Part shown: in pieces, positions 8,137 through 20,100 of the stretch | Numbering within the stretch: the first letter of the stretch is position 1 | Layout: the number at the start of each line of letters is the position of its first letter | Source of the DNA: a bacterium | Lineage (GTDB): Bacteria > Bacillota > Bacilli > Lactobacillales > Streptococcaceae | Assembly (NCBI GenBank): GCA_905221145.1 | Contig: CAJNCA010000008.1 | Coordinates: forward strand, 1 to 64,000 | Length of the DNA: 64,000 bases | Direction: 5' to 3' | Notes under the pieces: model-generated | Told to the model about the DNA's origin: nothing | What the model saw: the letters and a program-made list of their open reading frames with translations, nothing else | The model's database searches: none | Position numbers and translations under genes: made by a program

Positions 8137-11100
8137 ATGTATTCAAAAATGGACAAGTACCACGGACAAAAGGTCCAACGCTTTTCAATCCGTAAGTATA
8201 GTTTTGGTGCAGCATCAGTAGCTGTAGCAGCTTACATGATGTTTGGTGGAGCAGCAACTGTTCAGGCTCACGAGCAAGGTACAACAGCTACAGTGACTAG
8301 CGAACAAGTAAATCCTAATGCTGGAAATCAAGCAGATTCAAGCAAACCTGTAGATTCAACTGATACTACTACACCAACAGCTGAGCAACCAACTGCCTCA
8401 GTTGCAGAAAAACCATCAGCAGTAGCTGAAACACCAAAAGTGGAAGAAGCACCAGCTACAAAGGTTGACACAAGTAAATTGGGAGCAGCTATTGCTCGTA
8501 TGGAATCAGCCCTTGGCAAAGCAGGTCTAACTGAAAAGACTGCCTCAGCCATTGAAGCAGCAAAAGCTGAACTTGCTAAAGCGCAAGCCCTTCTTTCAAA
8601 TGACAAAGCAACACAATCAGAAGTTGATTATTCAACAAGTTCATTGAAAAATAGAGCTTTCGTTCTTGAAAGTATGCCAAAAGCATCAACTGACAAGAAA
8701 GAGAACAAAAACCAAGATCCACGTAATGGAAAAGCTATTCCAGGACAAGGAGAAAGTGGATTTAGAGCAGTAGATACGACTGCAGCTAACTCGGCAGAAG
8801 AAGCAGCTAAATACAAAGCTGAAAGAGATAACGCTTTAACTGAATTACAAGCAAATATTGCTAAAATTCAAGCTAAACTTGATGAACAAAACGCAAAAGA
8901 TGCGAATAAAAAAGATCAAGCAGTAATTGATACTTACACTAAAGTTATTGAAAAAGCTAATGGTGTAGTAACTAAAGCAAATGCTGCAGATGCAACATCA
9001 GCTCAAGCAATGAGTCAACAAGCAGAAGCTGTTAAATCAGAACGTGATTTATTAGCATTCTATTTAGCAGGAAAAACTGAATTAGGTGCTCCTGTCAGTG
9101 AAAACCATGTCGCTTATGGTAACAACCCTAAAAACGGTGTATTCGAAAGCTTGAAAGAAGGTTTTGGAGACAAAGTAACATTCACTGATGCTGATAAAAA
9201 ATCAGAAACAATTGCTACTCAATATGAAAGTGGACGTGACATTACTAATAAAGTAAACAATGCTCCAAACGCAAAAGATCCAATCGGTAGTGCAACCTAT
9301 AACTGGCAAGAAAAAGCTATTACAAAGGCTGATGCAGAAACTGGTATGTTAAATGGTTGGAAAATTGAAAAAGGGGACAAAGTTAATGCGGTTAAACCAC
9401 TTGATGTAACAAATGTTACAGATAAAGATGGACAACCAAGTACACGTAATGTACCTAAATCAAAAATCTATTCAAATGATGGAGAATTGAAAAAATATCA
9501 AACATCAGGTGAAAAGAGTTATGTAAATGGTAGTGGTGCTGTTCCTTCAGTAACACCTACTATTGATGTAATGAGAACAAATGCATTTGGTGAAGTTAAA
9601 AAACGTGATTACTACCTTGAATTAGGAAGTAAAGGTACAACACTTTCGAAAGAATTCGATGTAAACGGAAATTCTCGTCTAAATGTTAACTTAATTCATA
9701 GTGCTGCATATGGTGGTTCAACATCAACATCATCAGGTGAAAGAGTTAAATTAACAATCGTAGATGCATTCACTGGTAAAGAAATCAAACCAGTTGAAGG
9801 TAAAAATGGTCCTTTATCAACTGAACAAGCTGCTCTTGCTGCTAACGGATGGAACCACCTAGACCGTATTTATGATATTCCAGCTGAAACAACTAAAATT
9901 AAAGTGTTAATTGAAGCAGGAAGTCAAGGAACAAATAGTTTAATTAATGATAACAAAATCAATATTAAAGATGGTTACTTAATCGGTGGTATTGGTATCG
10001 CAACTGCTCCAGCTGCTGAAGTATTAACTAATGTTCGTTCAGAAAACAAAAGTTTTGAATTTGGATATACAAAAGATACAATTTATGATAAAAATCAAAA
10101 AGGTGTATTTGATATCGATATTAAAAATACTGGTGGAATGAATATTGACTACTATGGTGCATCAAATGTTGAAGTAACAGTAGAAGTTCCTAAAGGTGTA
10201 ACGTTAGAAGATAAAATCTACAATGCAAATGGTGGATCAAACTGGTTAGGAAATGTTTGGGCAAATACAATCAAATGGGTTCCTAACGATCCAAGTGATA
10301 ACTCAAAAGGTGGAAAATTAACTTATAACGTACCAGCCGGAAATCGTATGGCTGCTGCAGAGACAAACTCTCGTAAAACAAGTATTCCATTTACAACAGC
10401 AGATAACTTCGTAGGACCAGCTGACTTTAAAGTAACAGTTAAGAGTGGTTTTGGAGATACGGATGCAGAAGGTAACAGACTGTACTCATATACTGCAAAT
10501 GGATTAAAACCAGCTTATGAAAATGAATTTAACCGTAATGGTTTAGCAAATTCAGATGATCCAAACCACAAATATGGTAGAGAAATCTTCATTAATAGTT
10601 TACAAACTAACTCAGTCATTACCGTACCAATTAACACAACTGATGAACAATTAAAAGCAATTGCTTATGCGAAAGCTCAAGAAGCGATTAAAACCCCAGA
10701 GTTTACTAAATTATTAAACGATGTTACTGGTACAGCTGCATTAGGTGACACTAATGGTTCAACTTTTGTTAATAAAGATAATATCGCAATTACGAAAGTT
10801 GCTGAAGATGGTCGTGGGGTTGTTAAAGTACCTGTAACGTATACAGTAGATGGTAAGACTTATGAAACAACAGTTGACATCGAAGTAAACGTTGTTGAAT
10901 CTAAAACTAAACCAGTAGTAGTATTTGAAGGTGATGAAATTACACCTGCTAGCGTTAAAGAAAAAGTAGAACCAGCTACTACTGTTGGCAAAGGTACAGC
11001 TAATGAACCAAAAGCAAGTGATATCTTTAAAACGGACGGAAAAGCTGGAGAATCAGGATTAAAGATTCCAACAACAGTTACTCACAATGTAGATGGAACT

Positions 11101-13782
11101 GAAGTTACAGAAGATGTAACAGTACCAGTTACGGTTCTTCCAAGAACACAAGGTGAAATTGCAATTCCTAAAGGAACTACTCCAGATAAAGTTAAAGAAA
11201 CTCTAAAAAATAAAGCAAATGAGTTGATTAATACTCCAGACTTCCCTGCAGAAGTGCCAGAAGGATATAAAGTAACTGTAGGAGAAATCCCAGAATTACC
11301 AAAAGATATTGCTACTAAAAAAGGTGAACCAGTAGTTGTAAAAGTTCCTGTAACATTTACATCTCCAGAAGGTGACACTTATACTTCAGAAATCCCAGTA
11401 ACAGTAAATGTTAATGGCTCAGAAGTGAAACCTGTATATGTTGTAGAGGGCAATAAACCAAATCCAAAGGATGTTATAGCAGCTGTAACACCTGATAAAG
11501 ATGGCAAAGTACAAACACCAGAAGACTCAGAGTTACCAGAGACAACTGGGAAAGCTGGGGATCCAAATGTTGTAGTACCAGCTACAGTTAAATACCCTAA
11601 TGGTGAAGAAAAAGTGGAAGTACCTGTTAAAGTTGTTAAAGGAAATCCGCAAATTATCCCTGTAGATCAAGGTCAACCACTTGCAGAAAACAGCATTAAC
11701 AAAGGTGATTATCCAGAAGGCGCTAAATTCGAATACGAAAAAGTTGACGGAAAAGATCCAGTTAACATTTCAGAACCAGGAGATTATCCAGTAAATGTAA
11801 TCGTTAAGGACAAAGATGGAAATAAATTAGTAGAAGTACCAACAACAGTACGTGTAGTTGGAGCTTATAGACAGTATGTGCCTGTTGATACAAAACCTGA
11901 GACAATCTTGGCTAAAGAAAATATTGATCCAGAAGACTTCCCAGAAGGAACAACATTTGAGTACAAGGATAAAGATAACAACCCAGTAGATACAAAAACA
12001 ACAGGAGATAAAGATGTTGTTGTTGTAGCAAAACTTAACGGTGAGCCAATTGCAGAAATTCCAGCAAAAGTAACAGTTGTAGGACCTAAGACTCAATATG
12101 TAGTAGCAAATCCTGAGAATAATCAACCAACACCAGCAGATAGCCTTGTAGATAAAGATAAGTATAGTTTCCCAGATAAGGCTAAATTTGAATATAAAAC
12201 TCCAGTTGATACAACAACACCAGGTGAAAAAGATGCAACTGTAGTTGTTAAAGATGCTGATGATGACACAATCGTAGAAGTACCTGCGAAAGTTAAAGTT
12301 GTTCAAGGATATCCACAAATTATCCCTGTAGATCAAGGTCAACCATTACCTGAAAACAGTGTTAATACTGAAGATTATCCAGAAGGCGCTACATTCGAAT
12401 ACGAAAAAGTAGATGGAAAAGATCCGGTTAATATTTCGGAAGCTGGGGATAATCCAGTAACAGTTGTAGTTAAGGACAAAGATGGTAATGTATTAGTTAA
12501 AGTACCAACAACAGTGCGTGTCGTAGATGCTTACAGACAATATGTACCAGTAAATACTGATCCAACTAAAGTGGTGCCTGCAGAAAATATCGTCCCAACT
12601 GACTTCCCAGATGGAACAACATTTGAATATAAAACTCCAGTAAATACAAATACACCAGGAGATAAAGATGTTATTGTAGTAGCTAAACTTAATGGTGAAC
12701 CAATTGCAGAAATTCCAGCAAAAGTTACTGTAGTAGAGCCTAAGACTCAGTATGTAGCAGTAGGAAACGAACCTGATGTGAATAAATCTGTAGATCCATC
12801 AGTATTCCCTAAAGAAGCAGTAGCAAAACCTGAATATAAAGAAAAAGATATTTCAAAAACACCAGGAATTAAAGATGTAACTGTAGTTGTGAAAGATGGA
12901 GATGGAGATTCAATCGTAGAAGTACCTGCTAAAGTTATCGTGGTTCAAGGTAAAGAGCAAGAAGTTACAGTGAATCCAGATAAAGCTCCAGAAGCAAAAG
13001 ATAACATTAATCCTAAAGACTTCCCAGAAGGGGCAACATTTACATTCAAAGAACAACCTGATACAAAAACACCAGGTAAGAAGAATGTAATTGTAGTTGT
13101 TAGGGATAAAGATGGTAATCTATTAGTTGAAGTTCCAGCAGTTGTAAATGTGGTAGAACGTAAAGAAGAGCCACAAACACCAAAAGAAAGTGTTACAGTA
13201 ACACCAATCGTAGTTGAAGTAGGAACGCCAATCACTAAAGAAGATGTGAAAGGTCATGTTAAATTACCAAAAGATGCTGAAATTATCGAAGTTGTGGAAA
13301 TCCCAACAACTGAAACACCAGGAGTGAGACCAAGTGCTAAAGTGAGGGTGAAACTACCAACAGGAGAAATCGTAGTGGTAGAAGTCCCAGTAACGGTAAT
13401 TCCTAAACGCATTCCAGAAACTAATCCATACAATGGAGATGGATATAACGGTGGTGGAAATGGTGGTAGCAACTACCGACCAACACCACAACCTGCTCCA
13501 GCACCACAACCTGCTCCATCAACACCAGAGACTCCTGAACAACCAGTAGCTCCAGTGCAACCGGAACAACCAACAACTCCAACCCAACCTGCTGTTCCAA
13601 CACCAGCTGAAACATCAGCACCAACTGATTCAGCTACTCAACCAGCAACACCTAAATATGTTGATGGTCAAAAAGAATTACCTAACACAGGTACAGAAGC
13701 TAACGCTAGCCTCGCAGCGCTTGGACTTCTTGGATTCCTAGGTGGATTTGGACTTCTTGCTCGCAAGAAAAAAGAAGACTAA
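8137..13782 (+). CDS. Giant YSIRK/LPNTG surface protein A (1881 aa)
   Basis: Residues 1-44 are a YSIRK-type signal peptide (FSIRKYSFG at 16-24, cleavage after VQA). A Pro/Glu/Thr-rich stretch precedes an Ala-rich helical segment (about 110-195) and a large predicted ligand-binding part (about 310-860) without a family I can name; it contains DYYLELGSKGTTLSKEFDV. From about residue 1169 Rib-like domains run in groups of three (about 222 residues per group, two groups plus variants). LPNTG is at 1848-1852, then a helix and RKKKED. I start at the ATG at 8137 (ribosome site aaaggag, 8126-8132) rather than the TTG at 8083, because the signal peptide begins there and the paralogue starts alike. Probably an adhesin; function inferred from architecture only. 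Confidence 0.92.
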   Translation: MYSKMDKYHGQKVQRFSIRKYSFGAASVAVAAYMMFGGAATVQAHEQGTTATVTSEQVNPNAGNQADSSKPVDSTDTTTPTAEQPTASVAEKPSAVAETPKVEEAPATKVDTSKLGAAIARMESALGKAGLTEKTASAIEAAKAELAKAQALLSNDKATQSEVDYSTSSLKNRAFVLESMPKASTDKKENKNQDPRNGKAIPGQGESGFRAVDTTAANSAEEAAKYKAERDNALTELQANIAKIQAKLDEQNAKDANKKDQAVIDTYTKVIEKANGVVTKANAADATSAQAMSQQAEAVKSERDLLAFYLAGKTELGAPVSENHVAYGNNPKNGVFESLKEGFGDKVTFTDADKKSETIATQYESGRDITNKVNNAPNAKDPIGSATYNWQEKAITKADAETGMLNGWKIEKGDKVNAVKPLDVTNVTDKDGQPSTRNVPKSKIYSNDGELKKYQTSGEKSYVNGSGAVPSVTPTIDVMRTNAFGEVKKRDYYLELGSKGTTLSKEFDVNGNSRLNVNLIHSAAYGGSTSTSSGERVKLTIVDAFTGKEIKPVEGKNGPLSTEQAALAANGWNHLDRIYDIPAETTKIKVLIEAGSQGTNSLINDNKINIKDGYLIGGIGIATAPAAEVLTNVRSENKSFEFGYTKDTIYDKNQKGVFDIDIKNTGGMNIDYYGASNVEVTVEVPKGVTLEDKIYNANGGSNWLGNVWANTIKWVPNDPSDNSKGGKLTYNVPAGNRMAAAETNSRKTSIPFTTADNFVGPADFKVTVKSGFGDTDAEGNRLYSYTANGLKPAYENEFNRNGLANSDDPNHKYGREIFINSLQTNSVITVPINTTDEQLKAIAYAKAQEAIKTPEFTKLLNDVTGTAALGDTNGSTFVNKDNIAITKVAEDGRGVVKVPVTYTVDGKTYETTVDIEVNVVESKTKPVVVFEGDEITPASVKEKVEPATTVGKGTANEPKASDIFKTDGKAGESGLKIPTTVTHNVDGTEVTEDVTVPVTVLPRTQGEIAIPKGTTPDKVKETLKNKANELINTPDFPAEVPEGYKVTVGEIPELPKDIATKKGEPVVVKVPVTFTSPEGDTYTSEIPVTVNVNGSEVKPVYVVEGNKPNPKDVIAAVTPDKDGKVQTPEDSELPETTGKAGDPNVVVPATVKYPNGEEKVEVPVKVVKGNPQIIPVDQGQPLAENSINKGDYPEGAKFEYEKVDGKDPVNISEPGDYPVNVIVKDKDGNKLVEVPTTVRVVGAYRQYVPVDTKPETILAKENIDPEDFPEGTTFEYKDKDNNPVDTKTTGDKDVVVVAKLNGEPIAEIPAKVTVVGPKTQYVVANPENNQPTPADSLVDKDKYSFPDKAKFEYKTPVDTTTPGEKDATVVVKDADDDTIVEVPAKVKVVQGYPQIIPVDQGQPLPENSVNTEDYPEGATFEYEKVDGKDPVNISEAGDNPVTVVVKDKDGNVLVKVPTTVRVVDAYRQYVPVNTDPTKVVPAENIVPTDFPDGTTFEYKTPVNTNTPGDKDVIVVAKLNGEPIAEIPAKVTVVEPKTQYVAVGNEPDVNKSVDPSVFPKEAVAKPEYKEKDISKTPGIKDVTVVVKDGDGDSIVEVPAKVIVVQGKEQEVTVNPDKAPEAKDNINPKDFPEGATFTFKEQPDTKTPGKKNVIVVVRDKDGNLLVEVPAVVNVVERKEEPQTPKESVTVTPIVVEVGTPITKEDVKGHVKLPKDAEIIEVVEIPTTETPGVRPSAKVRVKLPTGEIVVVEVPVTVIPKRIPETNPYNGDGYNGGGNGGSNYRPTPQPAPAPQPAPSTPETPEQPVAPVQPEQPTTPTQPAVPTPAETSAPTDSATQPATPKYVDGQKELPNTGTEANASLAALGLLGFLGGFGLLARKKKED
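11641..12972 (+). repeat. Two tandem 666-bp blocks of three Rib-like domains
   Basis: PQIIPVDQGQPL is encoded from 11641 and again from 12307, a period of 666 bp (222 codons). Each block holds three related domains of about 74 residues, beginning PQIIPVDQ, RQYVPV and KTQYV. The second block's third domain differs from the first. Confidence 0.85.
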
Positions 13783-13798
13783 AAACTCATAGTTTTTG

Positions 13799-13827
13799 AG
13801 AAGATGATTCGTCATCTTCTTTTTTTG
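13799..13827 (+). terminator. Terminator of surface protein A
   Basis: Nine-bp perfect stem agaagatga / tcatcttct with a TTCG tetraloop and seven T. An identical element follows the paralogue at 21471. Confidence 0.95.
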
Positions 13828-14003
13828 ATGTTGTGATCGATAAAATACTATATATATTTGATATGATGGTTTGTTTTCTTTTTATTTGAATTTTTATGCA
13901 ATATATATCCAAGTGTACTTTGAAGCAGCTTAATAATATTAATTTTATGTACCTAGTGCACAAAAATAATCTAAAGAAATTGAATATAAATTAGATATTG
14001 TCG

Positions 14004-14033
14004 TTGACGGTTTGATTCTATGTGTGGTAAAAT
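14004..14033 (+). promoter_or_regulatory. Promoter of the second giant surface protein
   Basis: TTGACG (14004-14009), an 18-base spacer and extended -10 TGgTAAAAT (TAAAAT 14028-14033). The sequence differs from the promoter of gene A, so the two genes can be regulated separately. Confidence 0.7.
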
Positions 14034-14116
14034 ATAAGAGTAATTTCTTAGAATAAATAATATATAGTATTTCTAGGAAGTTTTAAAATATAAAATTGAG
14101 AGAAATAGGAGAAAAT

Positions 14117-17100
14117 ATGTACTCAAGAATGGAAAAAAATCATGGACAAAAAGTCCAGCGCTTTTCAATCCGTAAATATAGTTTTGGAGCAGCATCAGTA
14201 GCTGTAGCAGCTTACATGATGTTTGGTGGAGCAGCAACTGTTCAGGCGGATGCTCAAGTTACACCAAAGACTGCATCTGATTCACAAACAGCTCCAGATG
14301 TAAGTAATCAAGCAGATACAACCAAGCCTCAAGCTTCAACTGAAACTGCTACACCAACTGTGGAAGCACCAACAGTTGAGCAACCAGTAACACCAGTTGC
14401 AGAAACATCAACGCCTGCAGTAACGCAACCAACAGAACCAGCAGAAACACTAAAAGCGGAAGAAGCACCAGCTACAAAGGCTGATACAAGCAAATTGGAA
14501 GCAGCTATTGCTCGTATGGAAGCGGCCCTTGGCAAAGCAGGTCTAACTGAAAAGACTGCCTCAGCCATCGAAGCAGCAAAAGCAGAACTTACTAAAGCGC
14601 AAGCCCTTCTTTCAAACGACAAAGCAACACAATCAGAAGTTGATTATTCAACAAGTTCATTGAAAAACAGAGCTTTCGTTCTTGAAAGTATGCCAAAAGC
14701 ATCAACTGACAAGAAAGAAAACAAAAACCAAGATTCACGTAATGGTCAAGCAATTCCTGGACAAGGCGAAAGTGGATTTAGAGATGCTGCAGCTGCAACA
14801 GGATATAAAAATGACATTAATACTGTTAATACTGAATTAAAAGCTGCAATCGACAAAGTAAAAGTAGAAATTACAAAAGAAGAAGCTTTAGGTGAAGGTA
14901 AAACAAACAAAGAAAAACTTGACATGTTGCGTGCTATTGTAGCAAAAGCTGAAGAAGAAAAAACAAAAGCTACAACAGCTGCAGGGAAATCTGATGCTAC
15001 TGAACAAGAACTTCAAGCGGCATTAACAGAAGCAAAACAAGAAAAAGATAGACTGAATTACTATCTAAATAATGCTGAAAACTGGGGAGCTCCAATTAAT
15101 AATAACAGAGCTGGTTATGGTAACAACCCAGCAAACGGTGTTTTTGAAAGCATGAGTAATGGGTTCGGTGAAGTAGATTTCTCAGGTTCTGCAGTAGAAT
15201 CAAAAAGTAAAACCATTGAAGATCAAGTAAATAATCTTCAAGGAGAAACACATTACGGTAAAGTAACTTACAATTGGAAAACTAAAAAAATCACAGCAGC
15301 AGAAGCTGAAACAGGTGCATTAAACGGTTGGAAAATTGGAGGAACAAAAGATTATGTAAATGCTGTTAAACCAGAAGCACCAACAGATTATACTGTTGCT
15401 GGTGACAGAACAGAAGCTCCAAAACCAGCGAAAGCTTATGATGACAATGGTAAATATGATGCTTCAACTACTACTCAAAACCAACCTACAGCAGATGGTA
15501 AATTTATCGGTGGAACAATTACTCTAGATGGCATGAAAAATGATGCTAGAGGAAATGTTAAAGATAGAGATTACTATCTTGAATTAGGAAGTAAAGGTGT
15601 TACTTTATCTAAAGAATATGATGTAAACCCTAATTCTGAATTATTCTTCAATATGGTTTACAATGGAGGATATGGTAAAGCTGCTTTATCTAGTAGAGGT
15701 GAAGAAGTAAGTGTAGAAATTACAGATGCTTACACAGGTAAAAAAATTGCTTCTATTCCAATGAGAGATGGAAGCACTCCAACTGAAGCTACAGGAAGAC
15801 CAGCATCTTCAAACTCAGGAACACCTTCTGATAGTTGGAATAATATTGCTAGAATTTATCATGTTCCAGAAGGAACAAGTAAAGTAAAAGTTACAATCAA
15901 AGCAAATGATGATGGTGATTTTAAAGATGTTCAAGATGGATTTATTATTGGCGGTGTAGGTCTTGCTACTGGTCCTGGTATGCAATTAACTACAAACGTT
16001 ACTAGTGAAGGTAAGAGTGGAGAGTACGGATATACAAAAGATAAACTGTATAAACGTTCTCAAGATGGAAAATTAAACCTTGAATTGAAAAACGTAGGTG
16101 GTGTTGAAAATACTTTCCCTTACGGTGGTACGTTTAATATTAAAGTACAAGTTCCAAAAGGTGTTAAATTAGGCACAGTTGATACAACAAACTACAAAAA
16201 ATTAGATTTATCAAAAGCAAATGGTGAATCAATTTGGACTGATCAAGGATACTTAACAAATGTTCGTTACGATGAAGCGACTAATACATTAAGTATGGAT
16301 GTTAATGCAGTTCAATACGGTAAAAATAATCTTAAAGCTACGGGAGAAACATCAAGAAAATTCTCAATTCCATTTACGACTGAAGATGACTATGTAGGGG
16401 ATGCCACATTTAAAGTTACAGGAACGGGTGGAATGGGAACTCAAGATGCGGAAGGAAATAGAATTCACCCATGGTTATGGACTGGAGATAAAGGACCTTA
16501 CGCTCATGATGGAAACTATAAAGCAAATGGATTAAGATGGTCAGATGATCCAGATTACTACTACAATAGAACAATCTATATTGATGCTCGTACGCCTAAA
16601 TCAGCTACAGTTGAAGAAGTTCACACAGATAGTGTTGTAGGAGATTCGGATGCGAAAAACCAAGAAAAATACTTATTAGTAAATACAGGTGACGCACCAG
16701 GTTCTTTAACTCCATCAGATGACGAAATTAAAGCTAATCTTAAACGAGTAGCTGATAATAATGGAGTTACTTTATCAGACGAAGAATCAGCTAAGAGAAT
16801 TGCTGAGATCAAAAAAGCTTTAGAGATTGAAAATGAAATTGGTAAGAAAATTAAAATTACATTACCAAATAATGACATCATTGAACTTGAGAAAAAGGAT
16901 GATGGTTGGTATCAAGGAGATACTAAGGTAGAAACAACCCCTGAAGGTAAATTAAAAGTAAGTCTTAAAGATGTGAGTCTTCATACACATGAAGGTAATG
17001 AAAAGATTGCTGTAACTTCAGTTTCACCAGTAGGAAACGTTTCTGAACCAAGTTATGCAAATATCGTCAACGAAGCTCCAAAAGTAGAAGCTAAGAAAGA

Positions 17101-20100
17101 TATTTATGTTTATAAAACAGATGCTGCGAATAAATGGAATGCTGATAAAGTTCTTGAAGTAGCAAAACCAACAGCAACTGACTTAGAAGATGATCGTGAT
17201 AGTGATGATACTACTAAACCAACAATTGCTGTAAGTAATGATGGCGGATTAGATACAACTACAGTTGGAGATTACACTGTAAAAGTACAATCAACAGACA
17301 GTGAAGGTAAAAAATCTACAGAAGCAGATGTAACGGTTCATGTATTAGATTTAATCAAAGTGGACCCAACAGTAACAACTGATCCAACAAATCCAAGTAC
17401 AACAGCACCAGTATCTCCAAAAACAGCTGAGACACCTGTAAAAGATGGAGATGAAAATCTTGGTAAATATCCAGCTGGATTAACACGTGAAGACTTAGTA
17501 AAAGAAGTAACACGTACAATTAAGTATCTAAAAGAAGAAGATGCAAACAAAGATGATGCAACTCCTTTGTATGAAGATAAAGTGCAAAAAGTCACTTACA
17601 AACGAACAGCAACTGTTAACCCACAAACAGGAGATGTAACTTACTCTGATTGGGAAGTTTACAATGAAGCTGATAAATTAGTAGATGCAACAGTTGACGG
17701 AACAAAAGGTAAATTCAATGCGGTAGATTCACCAGTAGTAGAAAATTACCTACTAGTAAATGCGACAGATAAAACAGTAGCTGAAAAAGAAGCTCCTGTT
17801 CCTGGGGAAAATGGTACAGTTACTCCAGAAGTAACTAAAGTTCTCTATAAAGAAATTGGTTCATTTACTCTAACTTATCCAGAAGGTAAGAAACCAACAA
17901 ATGCACCAGAGAAAATTAACTATCCAAATGATAAGAAAGATCCATCTATTCCTGGTGAATTTAGTACTGTAACAATTCCTCATGTTGATGGATTTGTTCC
18001 AAGTTATAATGGTACCCCATTAACTCCAGTGGATCCAAAAGATCCGTCTAAAGGATACAAAGTACCAGAAAACTTCAAACCAGATGATAATTTTGGAAAA
18101 TCACCAATTGAATATGTTCAAAGTGACCAAAAAGCAACTGTTAAATTTGTTTCAGTGGATGCTAAAGGAAGTGAAACTCCATTAGATACTAAATTTGATC
18201 TTGAACTTACCGGTAAATCTGGAGAAACAATTCCAGAAAATGATGTAGAAGCACGTCTTGCTGTACTGAAAACAATGGGTTACACGGTTAAAGAAAATCC
18301 ATTTGATCAAGATCCTACATTTGATACAACTACAGATACAGATACAGAAATCAGCCAAAACTTTGTTGTTAAATTAACTCCAAAAGTTTCAACACCAGGC
18401 ACTATCTATGTAGTAGATGGAGATAAACCAGAAGTTGATAAAGTAAAAGATGCTGTTACAACAGAAGGTAATGAAAAAACTGTAGATGAAACTAAACTTC
18501 CTGATACAAAAGATAAAGCTGGTCAAGAGGTTAAAGTTCCTGTAGAAGTAACTTATGGTACAGGTGATAATACTCGTAAAGAAACTGTAGAAGTAACTGC
18601 TAAAGTAGTTAAAGGAAATCCACAAATTATTCCTGTTGATCAAGGTCAACCACTTGCAGAAAACAGCATTAACAAAGGTGATTATCCAGAAGGTGCTACA
18701 TTCGAATACAAAAAAGTTGACGGAAAAGATCCTGTTGATATTTCAGAAGTTGGAGATTATCCAGTAAATGTAATCGTTAAGGACAAAGATGGAAATAAAT
18801 TAGTAGAAGTACCAACAACAGTACGTGTAGTTGGAGCTTATAGACAGTATGTGCCTGTTGATACAAAACCTGAGACAATCTTGGCTAAAGAAAGTATTGA
18901 TCCAGAAGACTTCCCAGAAGGAACAACATTTGAGTACAAGGATAAAGATAACAACCCAGTAGATACAAAAACAACAGGAGATAAAGATGTTGTTGTTGTA
19001 GCAAAACTTAATGGTGAACCAATTGCAGAAATTCCAGCAAAAGTTACTGTAGTAGGGCCTAAGACTCAATATGTAGTAGCAAATCCTAAGAATACACAAC
19101 CAACACCAGCAGACAGCCTTGTAGATAAAGAGAAATATAGCTTCCCTGATAATGCTACTTTCGAATACAAAGAGAAAGTAGATACAACAACACCAGGAGT
19201 AAAAGATGTTACAGTTCTTGTTAAAACTAAAGTTGAAGAAGAGCCTGGCAAGGAAGTAGAAGAAACAATCGTAGAAGTACCTGCGAAAGTTAAAGTTGTT
19301 CAAGGTAATCCACAAATTATCCCTGTAGATCAAGGTCAACCTTTAGCAGAGAACAGCATTAACAAAGGTGATTATCCAGAAGATGCTACATTCGAATACG
19401 AAAAAGTAAATGGAGAAGATCCGGTTAAAATTTCTGAACCAGGTGATTATCCAGTAAACGTGATCGTTAAGGACAAAGATGGAAATAAATTAGTAGAAGT
19501 ACCAACAACAGTACGTGTAGTTGGAGCTTATAGACAGTATGTGCCTGTTGATACAAAACCTGAGACAATCTTGGCTAAAGAAAATATTGATCCAGAAGAT
19601 TTCCCAGAAGGAACAACATTTGACTATAAAACGCCAGTTAACACATCAACACCAGGAGATAAAGATGTTGTAGTTGTTGCTAAACTGAAAAATGGTGAAA
19701 CAATTGCAGAAATTCCAGCAAAAGTTACAGTTGTAGGACCTAAGACTCAATATGTAGTAGCAAATCCTGATAATACACAACCAACAGCAGCTGATAGCCT
19801 TGTAGATAAAGAGAAATATAGCTTCCCTGATAAGGCTACTTTCGAATACAAAGAGAAAGTAGATACAACAACACCAGGTGAAAAAGATGTTACAGTTCTT
19901 GTTAAAACTAAAGTTGAAGAAGAGACTGGCAAGGAAGTAGAAGAAACAATCGTAGAAGTACCTGCGAAAGTTAAAGTGGTACAAGGATACCCACAAATTA
20001 TCCCTGTTGATCAAGGTCAACCATTACCTGAAAACAGTGTTAATACTGAAGATTATCCAAAAGGTGCTACATTCGAATACGAAAAAGTTGATGGAAAAGA

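Larger units (their letters stand above)
13783..14116. other. 334-bp region between the two giant genes
   Basis: AT-rich. It contains the terminator of gene A (13799-13827) and the promoter of gene B (14004-14033). No ORF or repeat was recognised in between. Confidence 0.6.

Noticed and set aside
11827..12342. Long minus-strand ORF (171 codons) opposite the Rib repeats, with similar ones at 18389-20461
   Set aside because: They mirror the repeated, biased codon use of the plus-strand adhesin genes, have no ribosome sites and give low-complexity Phe/Tyr/Cys/Ile-rich proteins.
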